Assembly (NCBI GenBank): GCA_949128115.1
Contig: OX421966.1
Span: 50,403,416 to 50,467,415 of the forward strand
Source: Anaspis maculata
Lineage: Eukaryota; Arthropoda; Insecta; Coleoptera; Scraptiidae
Direction of reading: 5' to 3'
DNA length: 64,000 bases
The position numbers were made by a program, and so were the translations under genes. This document shows positions 13,398 through 27,000 of the stretch, piece after piece. Each line of letters starts with the position of its first letter. The first letter of the stretch is position 1. Under the pieces are notes generated by a model that was not told the DNA's origin, did no database searches, and was given only the letters and a program-made list of their open reading frames with translations.

Positions 13398-13429
13398 ATA
13401 GGAGACATTGAGATGAGATGAAAGTATGT

Positions 13430-14600
13430 GCAAAATTCAAAATTTGACAGTTACGTTCCAGTTGTTTATCTGAACCAAGTATAGGTTGGAAAACCCGATG
13501 TAATCGGTTGAAAAAAGCAAGAATTCAATACGGCGCTTTGAACTGCCAGAATGTCGAGTTCGAAAATGCACTTTAATTGTCCATCTTGACTAAGTATATG
13601 TTCAAAATCTCAATCTAATCTGTGAAAATGAACAAAAGTTCAAGATGGCAGCCTTGGGAATGTCAAAATGGCGAATTTGACGAATGCATTTCGATTGTCA
13701 ACCTCAAGTGGGTATAGGTTTCAAATCTCAATCCGATTGCTTGAAAAATGCAAAAGTTCAATATGGCACTCTTGAAACGTGAAAATCAAATATTAACAGA
13801 TGCATTTTGATCGCCAATCTCAAGTAGGTATAGGTACAAAATTCCAATCAGATCGGTTGAATAATGCTAAAGTTCAATATGGCGACCTCTAGAAAAGTCA
13901 AAAATCGGAATTTGACAGATGCATCTCGACTGCCGGACTGCCTAACCAAAGCAAGTAGAGGTTCCAAATCCCAATCGGATAGGTTGAAAAATGCGAGAGT
14001 TCAATATGGCGGCGGAATTGGAACTGTCAAAATGACAAATTTGACGAATGTATTCAGACTGCCCATTTCAAGTTGTCATAGATTCAAAATCTCAATCGGA
14101 AATCGGATAGGTTGGAAAATGCAAAAGTTCAAGATAGCGGCCTCTTGAAACGTCAATAATCAGAATTTGACAGATGTAATTTGGTTGTCCGCCTCAAGTG
14201 GTTATAGGTTTTGAATCCCAATCGGATCGGTTAAAAAATGCAAAAGTTCGATATGGCGGCCTCGGAACTGTCAAAACGTCCAATTTGATAGATACACCTC
14301 GATTGTTCACCTCAAGTGGGTATAGGTTCTAATTTCTAAATCCAATCGGATAGGTTGAAAATGCAAAAGTTCAATATGGCGGCCTTTTGAAACGTCAAAA
14401 ATCGAAGGTTGACAAATGCATCTCGATTGCCTACCTTGAACAAGTAGTATGAGTTGAAAATCTCAATCGTATCGGTTGAAAAATGCAAAAGTTCAAGATG
14501 GCGGCCTTTTGAAATGTCAAAAATCAAAATGTGACAAAGGCATCTCGAATGCCCACCCAATGCAAGTACAGGTATAGGTCTCATTTTAGGTCTCAGGTAA
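13430..14600 (+). repeat. ~120-bp tandem satellite, about nine units
   Basis: Units recur at 13517, 13632, 13752, 13870, 13996, 14121, 14240, 14364 and 14485, each with AAAGTTCAATATGGCGGCC-like sequence, then GAAACGTCAAAAATC, TTTGACAGATGCATCTCGA and CTCAAGTGGGTATAGGTT. Spacing is 115-126 bp. Reading frames here are by-products of the repetition. Confidence 0.85.
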
Positions 14601-15425
14601 GTATAGGTAATAAGTCTCATTTTTCAAGAAAACGTGGGGTGAGAGCAGCTCCAAGCTCCAATGGTATTTTTCTTTCGTCATTGAATGATTCTAGTGGAGA
14701 CCTCGATAGTCGATCGGACGACGAACCGACACAAATGGTGCATACGCCAGTTTTTCAACAATTTGTGACGAGGACTGCGTTTTCAACAGAGCTGAGCAAT
14801 AAGACATAAATGAGTGGTATACATAAAACGAGGTAGATATAGGATGTAAGACTTGAGCAAAATCATTAGACAAAAAACACAAATAAGGGAAAAAGAAAGA
14901 GAAGCTTTATTTCGAATTTTTCAGCGGTGGTAACTGGTAAACTTTTACAAAAACTGAGTAGTTGCCCGTTTACTACTTTTCAATGGTTTGAGTTTTTTCG
15001 AAACGTAATAAAATTCTATGATTTTACGACCTATTTAAATGCATTTTAGAGGCGTAATTACTTCCTATGCGTTGGCTTACTGCTGATTGTTTTGGATTAT
15101 TTTTTACAAAAATAAAAGCTGCTCCAGAATGCTATACGCCACATAATGAAATAGCCCCAAACGTAAAACGCACAATGCACTTGCCTAACGAACTTTTAAC
15201 TAAGCCAAGACCCTTTTTTATTTGGCCGGTTCATTAGAACTAAAATGAGGCGCTAATGGTGTTTTTATTGAAAACTAACCCTTCTTGTTTGTCGGCTTTG
15301 TAGGTATATACCTACTCACTTTTCAGTATTTTAAAGTTCGTCTTGTTTCTGAATCAAGAGCTTGTAGTTTTGATCTTGATATGAATCCCGTCCTGTTTTA
15401 TATCTCTTGCAAGAATTTCAACAGC
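14601..15425. other. No recognisable gene
   Basis: AT-rich unique-looking sequence after the satellite. Nothing beyond short chance frames. Confidence 0.4.
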
Positions 15426-15429
15426 TGAA

Positions 15430-16179
15430 GTACACTTCTAAGTTCTACAACAGTTTTGAACATCGAAAGCCTCGTCCAAATCTTTGAATGCAAAAAGTCA
15501 AAGTTCAACAATGAAGAGCATGAAGGCAGAATTAGCGAAGAAGAGAGCTCGATGCTAAAGGAAGAGAACAATCCTCCCAAGATCGCACAAGAATACAAAA
15601 TCCATCGCGACTAAAATGCAGCCGGACTTTATGCAACCCGCCGGAGCTGGTACCCGGAGCCCCCGCCTGTCGTCTTGCCCCCCTGCGTGCCCCGGGGCAC
15701 CCAGCTACCTCTGTTACCCACCGGCGTGCCATACCGGCAGCGTACCCATTGCTGCATCTTCCTTGTGAAGCCTTCGCGAGTGCATCACCGGCGCGGCAAA
15801 AGTAGTGGGAGGCACAGGCCTCCGGAGAGCCTTTCCTGCACTTCGCGGTGCCATCAGTTAGTTGGCTCTGGGCAACGACACCGAGTGGACGCACGCAACT
15901 CCGTGACCGAAACCCCGTACACACGAACCGTGACCGGTGCACCGCTTCGAAAACAAAAAAATATTGTTGTTATCCTCCGTTGCTCCGGTAACTCTTGTTG
16001 AATCGATACCGCACCAGCCCCGAAAGGGTGTCGTAGTGAAAAAAAGTGTTGTCCCACCTGTGATCAATTTTTGATAGGATTTTGGATTATTAGTGGCGAG
16101 ACGTTCCCAGCAATGGTTTTGGTGTAAAAAAAAACTGCTCCAGCTTTCGCTCAAAAATCCAGAAGGACCCTACACCACC
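15430..16179 (+). other. Region upstream of CLCA: possible coding remnant and G+C-rich block
   Basis: 15435-15614 has an open frame with protein-like composition (e.g. LVQIFECKKSKFNNEEHEG) ending TAA, but no start or homology I can name; it may be a mobile-element remnant. 15617-15950 is an abrupt G+C-rich block open in several frames on both strands. It may be a repeat or part of the CLCA promoter/5' leader; the CLCA start codon is 230 bp downstream. Transcription start not identifiable. Confidence 0.3.
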
Positions 16180-16332
16180 ATGAAGACAACCGCAGCTTGT
16201 TTAGTCGTTTTCGCTTTTCTCGGATTCGGTTCGAGTTTGGAACTGAAGAATGGGGCCTACGAAGATTTGGTCATCAAAATCAGCGAGGCCGTTCCGGTCC
16301 AGGACTGCAGAATCGTCCTTGACAATCTCAAA
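16180..16332 (+). CDS. CLCA: CLCA exon 1: signal peptide and start of N-terminal domain
   Basis: The ATG at 16180 has an ACC ATG A context and opens a signal peptide (MKTTAACLVVFAFLGFGSS), followed by a segment that matches the start of the mature CLCA N-terminal domain (LKNGAYEDLVIKI). The frame stays open upstream to 16093, but that part has no homology-like content, so the ATG at 16180 is the preferred start. The exon ends AAA|GTAAGT in phase 0. The continuation of the domain resumes only at 39993, which makes intron 1 23,660 bp. Confidence 0.88.
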
Positions 16333-19300
16333 GTAAGTTTTCGAATAGTGTCATTTTCCAGAAATCTGCAGTGAAAATCACAGAAATCCTAATCGCAGCA
16401 AAAAAAAAGAAAGCAGAAATACAGCAATCGGCAATAGAATGGGCCATTATAGTACACACTGTTTTTGAACTGTATAGTATTGGAGCTGTTTCAAATTAAT
16501 GTGCATCTAGACGGCCGCGAAATTTGACATTTGAGTTGGAAATAACTTTTGGTAAGTCAAATCGAGCTCAACATCAAAGATCATCATCAAACGTTCTCGA
16601 ATTGATGATCACCTTTGATGCGGAGATCGATTTAGCTTACCAAAAGCATTATGTTCAACTGAAATGTCAAATTCCGCGGCCACCCGAGATGCACATTATT
16701 TTGAAACAACGTATAGCAGACAATTATTATTATTGTTACTCGTAACAGTTCAGATTGTCATAGTTACGTCAACTGAGATGTCAAGTGAACACGGTTTTAA
16801 ATGCCCGATTGCTGATGCCAATTTCAAATTTGTATGTGCGGTTTTTCATCATGATGCACTCACGTGCGTAAATAAACGATGCCGGCAATGCCTTTCGTTA
16901 TACAGAAATGACTGTATATTTTGATTTTCCTATTGTTTTGGTTCCAAAAACGTTTCGAAACAACAATGACTCGATTGTTTTACCTACCCGGTTTTATATA
17001 ATAATAATAATGCGGAATTGCGAAATCGCTGATGATGGCCGATTTTTCGCTTAGCCTGGCATCGAAATTATCAGAACCACCAGAAGAATGAAACAATGGC
17101 AGGAACGGCTCTTGTGTAACGAGGATGGGTGTGTGTACGTTTTTGCGGCTTGATAACACGCATTTTTTGTTGGTTATTCACCGGTTTGAAGAGCCCAAAG
17201 AATGAAGCAAAGAAGCGTTTCGTGTTAAATATTTGTACAAGGAACGATAAGCGACGAAGGCTTACATTTCAGCAGGAATTCAGTATCGTATACCTTTAAA
17301 AGAGTTAAAGCTGAAAATCATAGCCAGGAATTCCAGGGTTTTAACGTTACTTTCTGCTTGAATGTGCTAAAAGTTGCGAAAACTGGAACCTACGACAGAA
17401 ATTTGAGCAAAACACAATAGCAGGATTCAAGTCTGAAATTACTAAAATTGGGTTAACTTGGTGCTAATTTTTTGCTTTCGTAAAAACCGCTAAACATGAA
17501 ACAAATAAACACGTCGAAGATCCGTATTGGTTGGAAGCCGAAAGTTTGGTACGTTCTCCAACCAGAACACTGGCGGCTCCACGGGGGGTACGACGGTACG
17601 GCCGTACCCCCTGTTGCAAATCAGGAGCGCCAGACGTCAAGCTTATAATTTTGAAAAAAAATCCACAAGTAGTACCGATGGATTACTCTTTGTAAAAAAT
17701 AATTAACGTGATAAAAACTCGCCAATGAAATTGATAATGTTACCTGTGGAAATTCGCTCTGGGCGTCGCGCGATAAAATCTTGGAACTATTCTCATAACA
17801 TCTATGAAGGTGGAAAGAACTTCTTCTCACAACCACCATAATCATTGTTTATTAGTGACTTTTGAAAATGTTGGAAAATAAACCATTACGAACCATCGGC
17901 CCGCGGCGCGCTCTGCAGCTACTTTGGCTCTTGTCTGTAATGAACCTCTTTCCGTCTCGGTATGTAATGTACTATTACTCACAACCATTATGGTAATTGA
18001 TTCATTACATACTATGTAAGAGGGCGGGAAGTCACTCATTACCTACTCCGCGGGAAAAAGAAGAAATGGTTGCTTCGGAAAATACATTCCAGAATAATGC
18101 ATTCAACCAAACAATGAGTAAGTAAATCCGTATTCCTTATGAGCCAAGTCTCAGAAAAATTGATTTGCCAATTGGAAGCTATGGCAAAAAAATATTTTCT
18201 AATCTGCTGAGGGCTAGAGCCTCCAGGCTCCGCCAGAACCAAAAGTTGGTCTACGATGACTGAAGACTGACTAAATACCCTGTTGGTGATTACAGAAGAG
18301 GCAGATAGGTGTAAATTTAGTTTTGTAGAATAGATACGTAGAAAAGAGTTCAATTTATACTATTAAAACCAAGTGGTTGTCATGATCGTTTTTCTTTGAA
18401 AAACGCTTATGAATCAACTACATATAGGGAGTTCGAGTAAAGTCATAAAGAGAAGCAGGGGCGTACCCACGGGGGAGGGATGAAGGGTATAAATCCCCCC
18501 CTAAGGCTTCGACCAATATCCCCTGACGAATTATGATTTGATTGATTGCTCGATACCTACTTGACAGGTATCATTCTGTTTCAAAAACAGAATTTAGGTT
18601 ATGTTTTTTGAATAGTTTTGCACTTTTGAGTTTTGCCTGAGCCTCGAAGGGAAGAGAACAAAATGAATTAGGGAGGCTCTCTTTTTTTCTGCTTATTATT
18701 GTCAATATTATTATTACTATTATGCCCAAAAATTTTCGTCTGCGGCGCTAGTGTTTAGTGGCTGCGGTCGTCCAGTACAGAGACGATCTTTAAAAATACA
18801 CAAAACCTCCTCGACCCCCCTCCCTTGTCCATAAATCTGGGTACGCCACTGGAGAGAAGCATATGGGGCTCATTTTGATTGTAGCCCTTACCTAAGGGCT
18901 CTGATCGGTGAACCGTACCCCCTGTTCGAAAATGCTGGAGCCGCCAGTGAACCAGAATCAAAATAAAAATACTCGAAAAAATAAAGATTGATCAAATCGC
19001 AAAACTGGAATTTTAACATTTGAGTATACGAGCATTTTAGTGATTTCCTTGAACTCCGAACTTGCGTGGGTGTACCGCTTTTGAATATTTTGCATACAAA
19101 ATGCGGTATTGAAATTCTCAATTCAAGGTTTTTTTTTTGTAAATATCAAAAGTTGTAATCTAATCGTTCTCAACAAAAGAGGAGAGCAGGAATTAAAAAT
19201 AAATTAGTGTAGGTATATTTTGGCTTCATTCCGGCTAACTAATGATGTAAATCGCTGAGGAATTTTAGTGTTCCAGCCCCCAAGAAGCCAATTTACTGGC

Positions 19301-21007
19301 TCTCCATTCAGCTATTTTATAATGAAGAAGAGTTCTATTCAAAACTTGAGCTTCAATTTTCGACCACTTTGTACTATTTTAGCTGGTAGAGCAGTGCAAA
19401 AGTACGCGAGGCGGCTTTGAATGTCGTACTTGTTGGACAAAAATATCAGAAAAAAAATTGGTCAACATTTTGGAAGACGGCTTTGGAATTAAGGTTGGCG
19501 AAATAGGACCAACGGTTACCTAAAATTGAACAGACCAGTTCAACGGCTATTTTTTTGGATAATTTTTTTCTTTTTTGAGAACTTCTAGCAACAAAAAAGT
19601 GTTATTTTCTAGGAATTTGAGCAGCAGAGTTATTGTGGAGTTTTCGAATCGCGAGGGAAATTATTTGTGAATAACAAAATTACAAATTTCAAACTTGAAT
19701 TTGACGTCAGAATTAGCATTTTGTATTTCCAAAAATGTCTAGTTTAGCATAGTTTTTGAAGACTACCGAATATTTTGAAAGGTTTAAACTTGATATTTTA
19801 TACTCCTGAACTTAATTTACCAAACTTCTTGACTAGACTAGACTTTGCTTCAGATGTGTATCAACAATTAATATTATGATAATCGATATTTTTGTTTAAT
19901 AATTCGAGGTTGAAAATTTGCCAAGATAAACAAAGTATTCTGAGTATTGTTGATAAAACAATAATAATCTATTGTATGCATTTCTTGAATTATTCGATTC
20001 TATTAGTGTTCAACAAGTTTGAAATAAAAACAATAATAATTAACAAACCATTTTTTCAAACCACAAAGTCTGAAGTCTCTTGAATGATCTTTATTTGTGA
20101 CAATTGAAGACCTGAAGTAGTTTGATTTAGTTGTCAAATTACCGAGTGTTTTTAAATTATGAACTGCAGTTAGTTGTGGACGTCAAAACGTGTTATGTCC
20201 GCAACTTGATTCAAATTGCAATCGGTCGGCTAGGTAACGCGGGAAGCTGCATAAATCAAGTCGCGGACATACGTTTCCACTTCCACAGCTAACACCAATA
20301 ACTCACGATTAAAAAAAGCTCCCGGTACAAAAACCAATTGAACTAATTTTTGTGAACATAATTAAAATGAAATTAAAAACGATGCCAAAAATTGAGGTTA
20401 AAAAATTCTGGCGCGCGTATTGTACGACAATCATTATCATTATACCCGGTATTATTATACCGTCAATTATACCATTTAAAATCATTTGTCTTCCATTACG
20501 ACTTCTCACATTTCAAATTCAGCGTTTATATTCGCGAGTTTGCATTAAACTCGTTTCAACATGCTAAAATTCGGAAGGTGATTGAAAAAAGTCTGAAAAA
20601 TGGCCCACCTCGAATGGTTTATTGTCCTTTCTGAATTATCATCATGAGAATTCAAAACTGTGGGTACTTGATAGGCAAAAAAAAACGTTTTTAATAAGAC
20701 TGCCTTTCATTCTATACAGGGTCATTCAAATAACATGTCCACCCCCATTTCACTAGAGATTGGTTAACGATAGCGAGTTACGGCAAAGACTGTTGGGTTC
20801 AGCTGATTTTTTTGGTCAAGTTTAATTTGTCAAAAAAACTACTCCACCAGAACTCTGAGTACGAGGGCACCTTAGAACTTTGGACAAATTTTTTTCACTG
20901 CATAGTAATGAGAATGAGTGACACGTCACTGGAAAGGCCTTGAAAAATTTCAATGGACAAGTGTAAAAAGTTTCCGAAAATTCCCAGCGGTTTTCATTTC
21001 ATGATAG

Positions 21008-21046
<39 letters not shown>

Positions 21047-24000
21047 ATATTCAGGGCCTTTTCGATGACGTGTCAATTATTGTGCAGTAGAAAAAAAATG
21101 GTCTGAAATTTTGAGGTGCCCTCGTACTCGGAGTTTTGGTGGAGTGGTTTTGTTGACATATTAAACTTGACCAAAAAAACAAAACAGCTCAACCCAACAG
21201 TCTTTGCCGCAACTCGCTATCGTTAACCGATCTCTAGAAAAATAGGGGTAGACATGTTTTTTGAATCACCCTGTATAATAATCATAATAATGCACAATAA
21301 TATTCTGATTAGCTATGGTAAAAAATAAATAAATATGCGAATAAGGAGATTAATATACTAGAATACTATCTATCTATCAAGCGGAAAGTTTGCATAGGTA
21401 GGCCAGAACATTAGGCAATAATAATAATTATGGTTACGGATATGCAAGATTTTGTATATTTATATTATTATAAAGTATTATGTACCCACTCATGTTGAGT
21501 AATAAGGATTGTAGTAAACAGCTAAATTACTGAGTGTATTCAGAATTCAAATTATCGTACAATTATCTTCGGCAATTCAGTGCGTCGAACCGTATTTGAA
21601 CTATGTACAGTTGGCACCAACGAAATGTGAACGAATCCAGTCTTTGCTTTACAATCCAGTGCTTTTGCTGTTACTTTTGCTTTCGAATCACCAAAATTTC
21701 CTCAGTCAGTTGTCCTTAGAAGAGAAGCATCAAGTTGAAAAGATTTCAGCCAATTGCATTACAAGCATGATTTGTAAAAAAATTGATTCATTTGATTGAT
21801 TGACATTGGTGGAAATTTGGACAACAGTGCTGGATATTCTTGATCAGAGGAAATCAAATTCGCATTTTGCAAAAAAAATCCAGATTTTCCTATAAATTCT
21901 AAAAATTAAATTATTATGAAATTTAAAAAGTGTCGTTGTTGCTGTGGCAACATTTTCAGTGAAAAAAAAACTCAGGAATATGTTTTTCAAAATGACGAGA
22001 GAAATTGCCAACAATGCTGAAACAGTGGCTGAAAAATTGAAGAATTTTTGTTTGAAATTTTCAATTTGACATTTTAGGCACCTTAAATGCAAATTACCTC
22101 TTATCCTTCAAAAAGCTGTTGGGTGCCAAAATAGGGCTGACATTTTTCTTAGCTCCATGTGAACACTCCGTATTTTGCTTTCAAGAACCTCATCGTTATT
22201 CGTGCTTTCTGTTCCTGCATAACCATAAAAAAATGCTGCTCAATGAAATTCCCTCATTATTGGCATAGGTACAAGAAAAAAATTATTATTATCGAATTAT
22301 TTGTTTGTTTAACCGTAAAAAATCGTGTCAAATTAAACACAGGCATGGTGTACCCAGACCTGAATTATTATAAATAATTTCAAGATTTTCAGCTCTATTT
22401 ACCGGACCATTGTGAGCGTATACAAAAACCGCAAACTCTTGTTGAGAAAGGAAAAGCGCCTTTTGTGGTGCAAGAAATACACTCAATCTCTTGCACACGA
22501 TTTTCATTCAAATATTCGAAATGTAGGTCTAGTTTGGCGATGAACAAGCTACATTCCATGCACCCAGCTTCAGTAGTAGTTCAGTACCTTTCCTAACTGA
22601 GCAATCATGTATGAAAAACCTGATAGCTCACGCAATTCCAGTCGAGCCGTACTAGTTTTTTGCTGTTCATATACAGGCGTTTACTATAGCGCCTTCCTAG
22701 TCTCTAGACATCTTTACCAAGATGGGTTCAGTTCAAAGTTTCAACTTTGTTACAAGAATTATCAAAAATTTGAAACTTGACCGAATAATAATAACGCTTG
22801 GTGAAACCGATGGTAAATTCAAAACTAAAACTGCAGAACATTGTATAAAGCGAGGTATAAAGCTCAAAATCGAGTTTATAACAGGCATCTACACCATGAA
22901 CTTGAGATTGTAATAACCGCTCTATTATCCAACAGTTTTGGCACGTGATGCCCATTTCAAGAGTGGCTTCCGGCAAAATACCAACACTTAGAAATTAGAC
23001 GCGAACATTTTTTAATGCAGCGTGTGTGTGTATGCAGTCAAGTTATACCGATCTGATTTTTTTTTTTGAGATTAGATTGAAAATTAAACGCCAAAGGCTA
23101 TTAAAACCTTACGACGAGACCTCCTATGAAGTCTTCAAGACTTTTTGAGTTTTTCAGTTTTCACGATCTGCGGAGATAATGCCAAAACAAATTCCCATCT
23201 GGGCTCGCATTCAAATTCCATCTCACTTTTATCATAATGACTCCAGCCGGTATTTTTCAGACCTCCGCGTTTTATCTCATAGTTTAGTACCACACACACA
23301 ATCGTCTACACTCTAAGCGAAGCCGATTATAATAATCTTGTGTTTTCTTCTTCTCGCGCCTCTCTTCTTCAGCATGGTTGATGATGGCGTGTTTGCTTTC
23401 CGAGAACCATTAAAACGTTTTAAAACATTAGTATAAAAATGTTCTACAACGAAAGTGGTTTGTTATCGCCAGAGAATTTTAAAAGATCTCTTCAAGTTTA
23501 AGTTCATATAACATTTTTTGAAAGACACACACACATACACAAGTATTCTGATGTTGGTAGTATGAGACCTCGCGACCAAAACGTCCACCAAAACAAACAG
23601 GTCCGATAAATAATTCTGATGGCTGTTGGTCGTTATTAAACGAGAAACTATTATAAGACCGGGTTCATAATCGAGGTATGGGCATATTTTAAGAGCAATG
23701 AGAAATAAAAGACGAGGCAATAATACAAAACGTTTATATTATTCTTTGTTGTCGGGTGTTGTGTATGTGTGTGTGTGCGTTATAAGAGGTATGCGTGCTT
23801 TTGATGATTGAAGATTGAAGAACAAAGGCGCTGAGCCGAAGCTCAATGGCCAATAATAACGGCAATGAAGAAGAAACAAAGCCGGTTTCTGCAATTTCTT
23901 TCGCCGATTAAAATTTAAGGGTGTACAGTTGGCATCAATGATTCATGTCACTCCTGAATATCTAACCTCACTTTCCTGAAAAAATGCCGTTTCCGAACAC

Positions 24001-27000
24001 TTTCACAATAAAGTTTGCGGTTTTTAATCTAATAATGTAAAATTACGAAACTCATCAGCAAGGTTGCGTTCCTACAGTTATTATTAACAATTCGATTTGT
24101 AATAATCGTCTTGTGGGTGTTGGCCCGGTGGTTTCGGGTCAACTTTCAGGTCACTGCTAAGCTGATGGCCGTTACTGAGCGTGCAGTGTTTCCAAATGTA
24201 CAAATCATACATGATTAGAATTATATTGGTGTCGTCTGGCTTGAAGTATAGTGCTACTTTTTAACTTTGCTTCTGTAAAACACAAAGGTATATTATATCT
24301 TGGATAAACGTATACTCTAATTGCCGAAAAATCGTGCTCGAAACGTGTAATTTTCTGAGTCAACGCTAGCGCTTAAGCACCGTTATTCACAAGTTTATCA
24401 CATATTAATCATACCTGAAAAAATGTGTTTGACTCTGTGGTTTGAGCAGATTTGTTTGGCGTTATAAAATTCTAAAAACGTCAAAAACGGAACCTCGCGG
24501 GACGCCGCTTGAAAAAAGTCGCGTCCCGAAAAGTGAACCCTGCGGGACGCACTTGTGAAATTTCGAAACGTCTCTCTGTATAACACAATTTCATGCGTGT
24601 TACGGGCTAGCCACCCAGCTTTGATCCTCGGCTCACGTTCTTGTATTACCAGCTTTTTTAAGCAGAGTCATACCCGAATAAGTGCACGTTATACCTTTGG
24701 CCAAAGCAAAGCCTTTTCGATAATAACAACTGACAAACACCATTACCCGCCTCTTACCCATCCGGGATTAGATTAGATTTTTAATGCGGCAAACGAACCG
24801 CTTAATTCCACCTTTCCATCACCTTGCCTTCGGTCGGAGAAAAAATCCGGGCCCTAAGATGACTGCGTGACTTTTAAGTTGTGTTAATTGGCACTTATGT
24901 GATAGAAATTTTCGATATAGTTATAAAGTTGGGGGAACGTTTTGGGGAAAGACACCAATCAACAATACACAATAGGCGCTGTGCACATTTTGAGTATCCC
25001 GCCCGTTTCAGCACCCTTATGCGGCAATCGCCAACATAATGTGTGAGGAAAATTGTCAATATTGAAGTTCATAAATTGTTGAAATTGACCATTGCAGGTG
25101 GTATGATTATTCCAAATGGCATTGTTGTTATAGAAACAGATAACTTCCTGCAAGAATTGCAAAAAAACTCGCTACTTTTGGCGCTGAAGCAAATCTGCAG
25201 AATGCCTTTAGGAGTTTCAGCAGTGATGGGGACGTAATCTACCTACCTGACGTAGACTACGTCGTTTTTTTACGCGTAAACTATACGTAGATTACGTGAT
25301 CATTTTTGAAGTAGACTGTGTCAACTATGAAGCTTACCGCAAAGTAACCTCAAAATAACTTTAAAATGTCAACTACGTACGTCAAAGTGACATTTGGGCA
25401 AGAAAAACTGATTGTATTGACTTTTCAGTCAGCCAGTTTTATTGTCAAAAAATTTATATAACACTGTTCCAAAATCAATGTGACGTGTGAAAACAAAGCG
25501 ATTATTACCTAAACTGAAATCAAATCTAGGTGCTCCTGAAAATTTGACGTTTCTCGTTTTCATTCGTGTTCATTTTCATTTGACATCTAATTTCCCTGTA
25601 GTGACTGGATTATTCTTGAGATTATCAGTATATTTCAAGTTTCAAGTTTTGAAGCTCTAGGCGTTATTTCCAAACTCTGTTTTCATAAAAAACTGTTGAT
25701 AGCTATTGATGTATTCTTATGACATAGTTTAATAGGTATTTTGAAACAAAACAAAAACGCAGGGCTTAGATTGTATCATCTAAAACTGTCACAAATAGCT
25801 GTCACTGCTGGTTGATTCACCTGCGATTTTTAGAGCCAATCTCAGCCCTACGTTTTCATTTCCATAGGCTACTTGACATCAATAGTACCTACTTCTATGC
25901 TCGATGCAGGATTTGACAGGGCTGTCAACTTAAAACTAAATGAAGCAAGAATTATGGATTTTAAATTCGTCAGGTTGACCGGAAACCGAAACTTAGTTAG
26001 CAAGCTGGAAGTCACGAACCTTTTTCAAAGAAACGCAACAACTGCACATTTCAACGCCACCTGACTAATTTCGCCGTCGCTATGGAGAAATCAACAGAAT
26101 CTGTTTATTTGTAAAGCTTAATTGAAGCGACTCCATCAGCTGGTGGTCTGATACTGCCATCAAAGTACTTTTACTAGTACAGTCGTGCTCTCCAAAGCAT
26201 GAATTCACGGTGATGATGGACCTTTTCAAACACCAGGCAGCCATCCAGATATATTTCCGTTTTAACTACCTAAACATAAAATCGCATGGCGAATTGACGT
26301 ACTACTACAGCATCAGGTGCCTATTGTAAAGAGGTTATGGAAATCGAAAAAGTAGAGTACGCCGGGCCCGACAATGGAAAAGTATAACGCAAACGCATGC
26401 TACTGTGAAACTTCTTTATATGCAAAACTCGGTTTCGATTTTTTTTTGCAGCATTGGTAACACCGAGTGCCATGAATTTATAGGTATACGTACCTACAGC
26501 ACATTTTTGTTGACAGCAGTGCAAGCTTCTCTTTTTTTAGAATGCTCTTGAATTATTTCGTTCTATATGCTAATCCATGTGGATAAATCATAAAAGAGCT
26601 AAAGCTTTGACGTGACAGCGAGCGCTGTCATTGTTATTTCCATTCGAAATTGAATATTATAATCATGAAATAATGGCAAGGAATGAGAGCTGAAAACGCA
26701 CGCGTTGAAATTTATAACTGGGGCGTTTTGTATGGGCTTTCGTATACTCAATTTGAAACAAGTCGGCACGTAAAGTCCACCAAGATTTCTTTCTAATATT
26801 TGGCCCTGTACTACTGTCACGTGCCAAATTTTCATTAGCAATGTCACTTGTCAATTTTTTCTTCATCCCTTTTTGAATAATCAACTCACATAGTTACAGA
26901 TGCCCAAACAAGATTGGGTTAAGTTTTTTTCCACTATAGTAACAATGGTAGGTACCTACCAACTGCGCAGGGCAAAAAATAATTTCTGCTTCATCTAGAA

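Noticed and set aside
15532..15942. 136-residue - strand frame rich in Arg/Gly/Ala
   Set aside because: Typical of G+C-rich non-coding sequence; no domain, and other frames of the block are open too.
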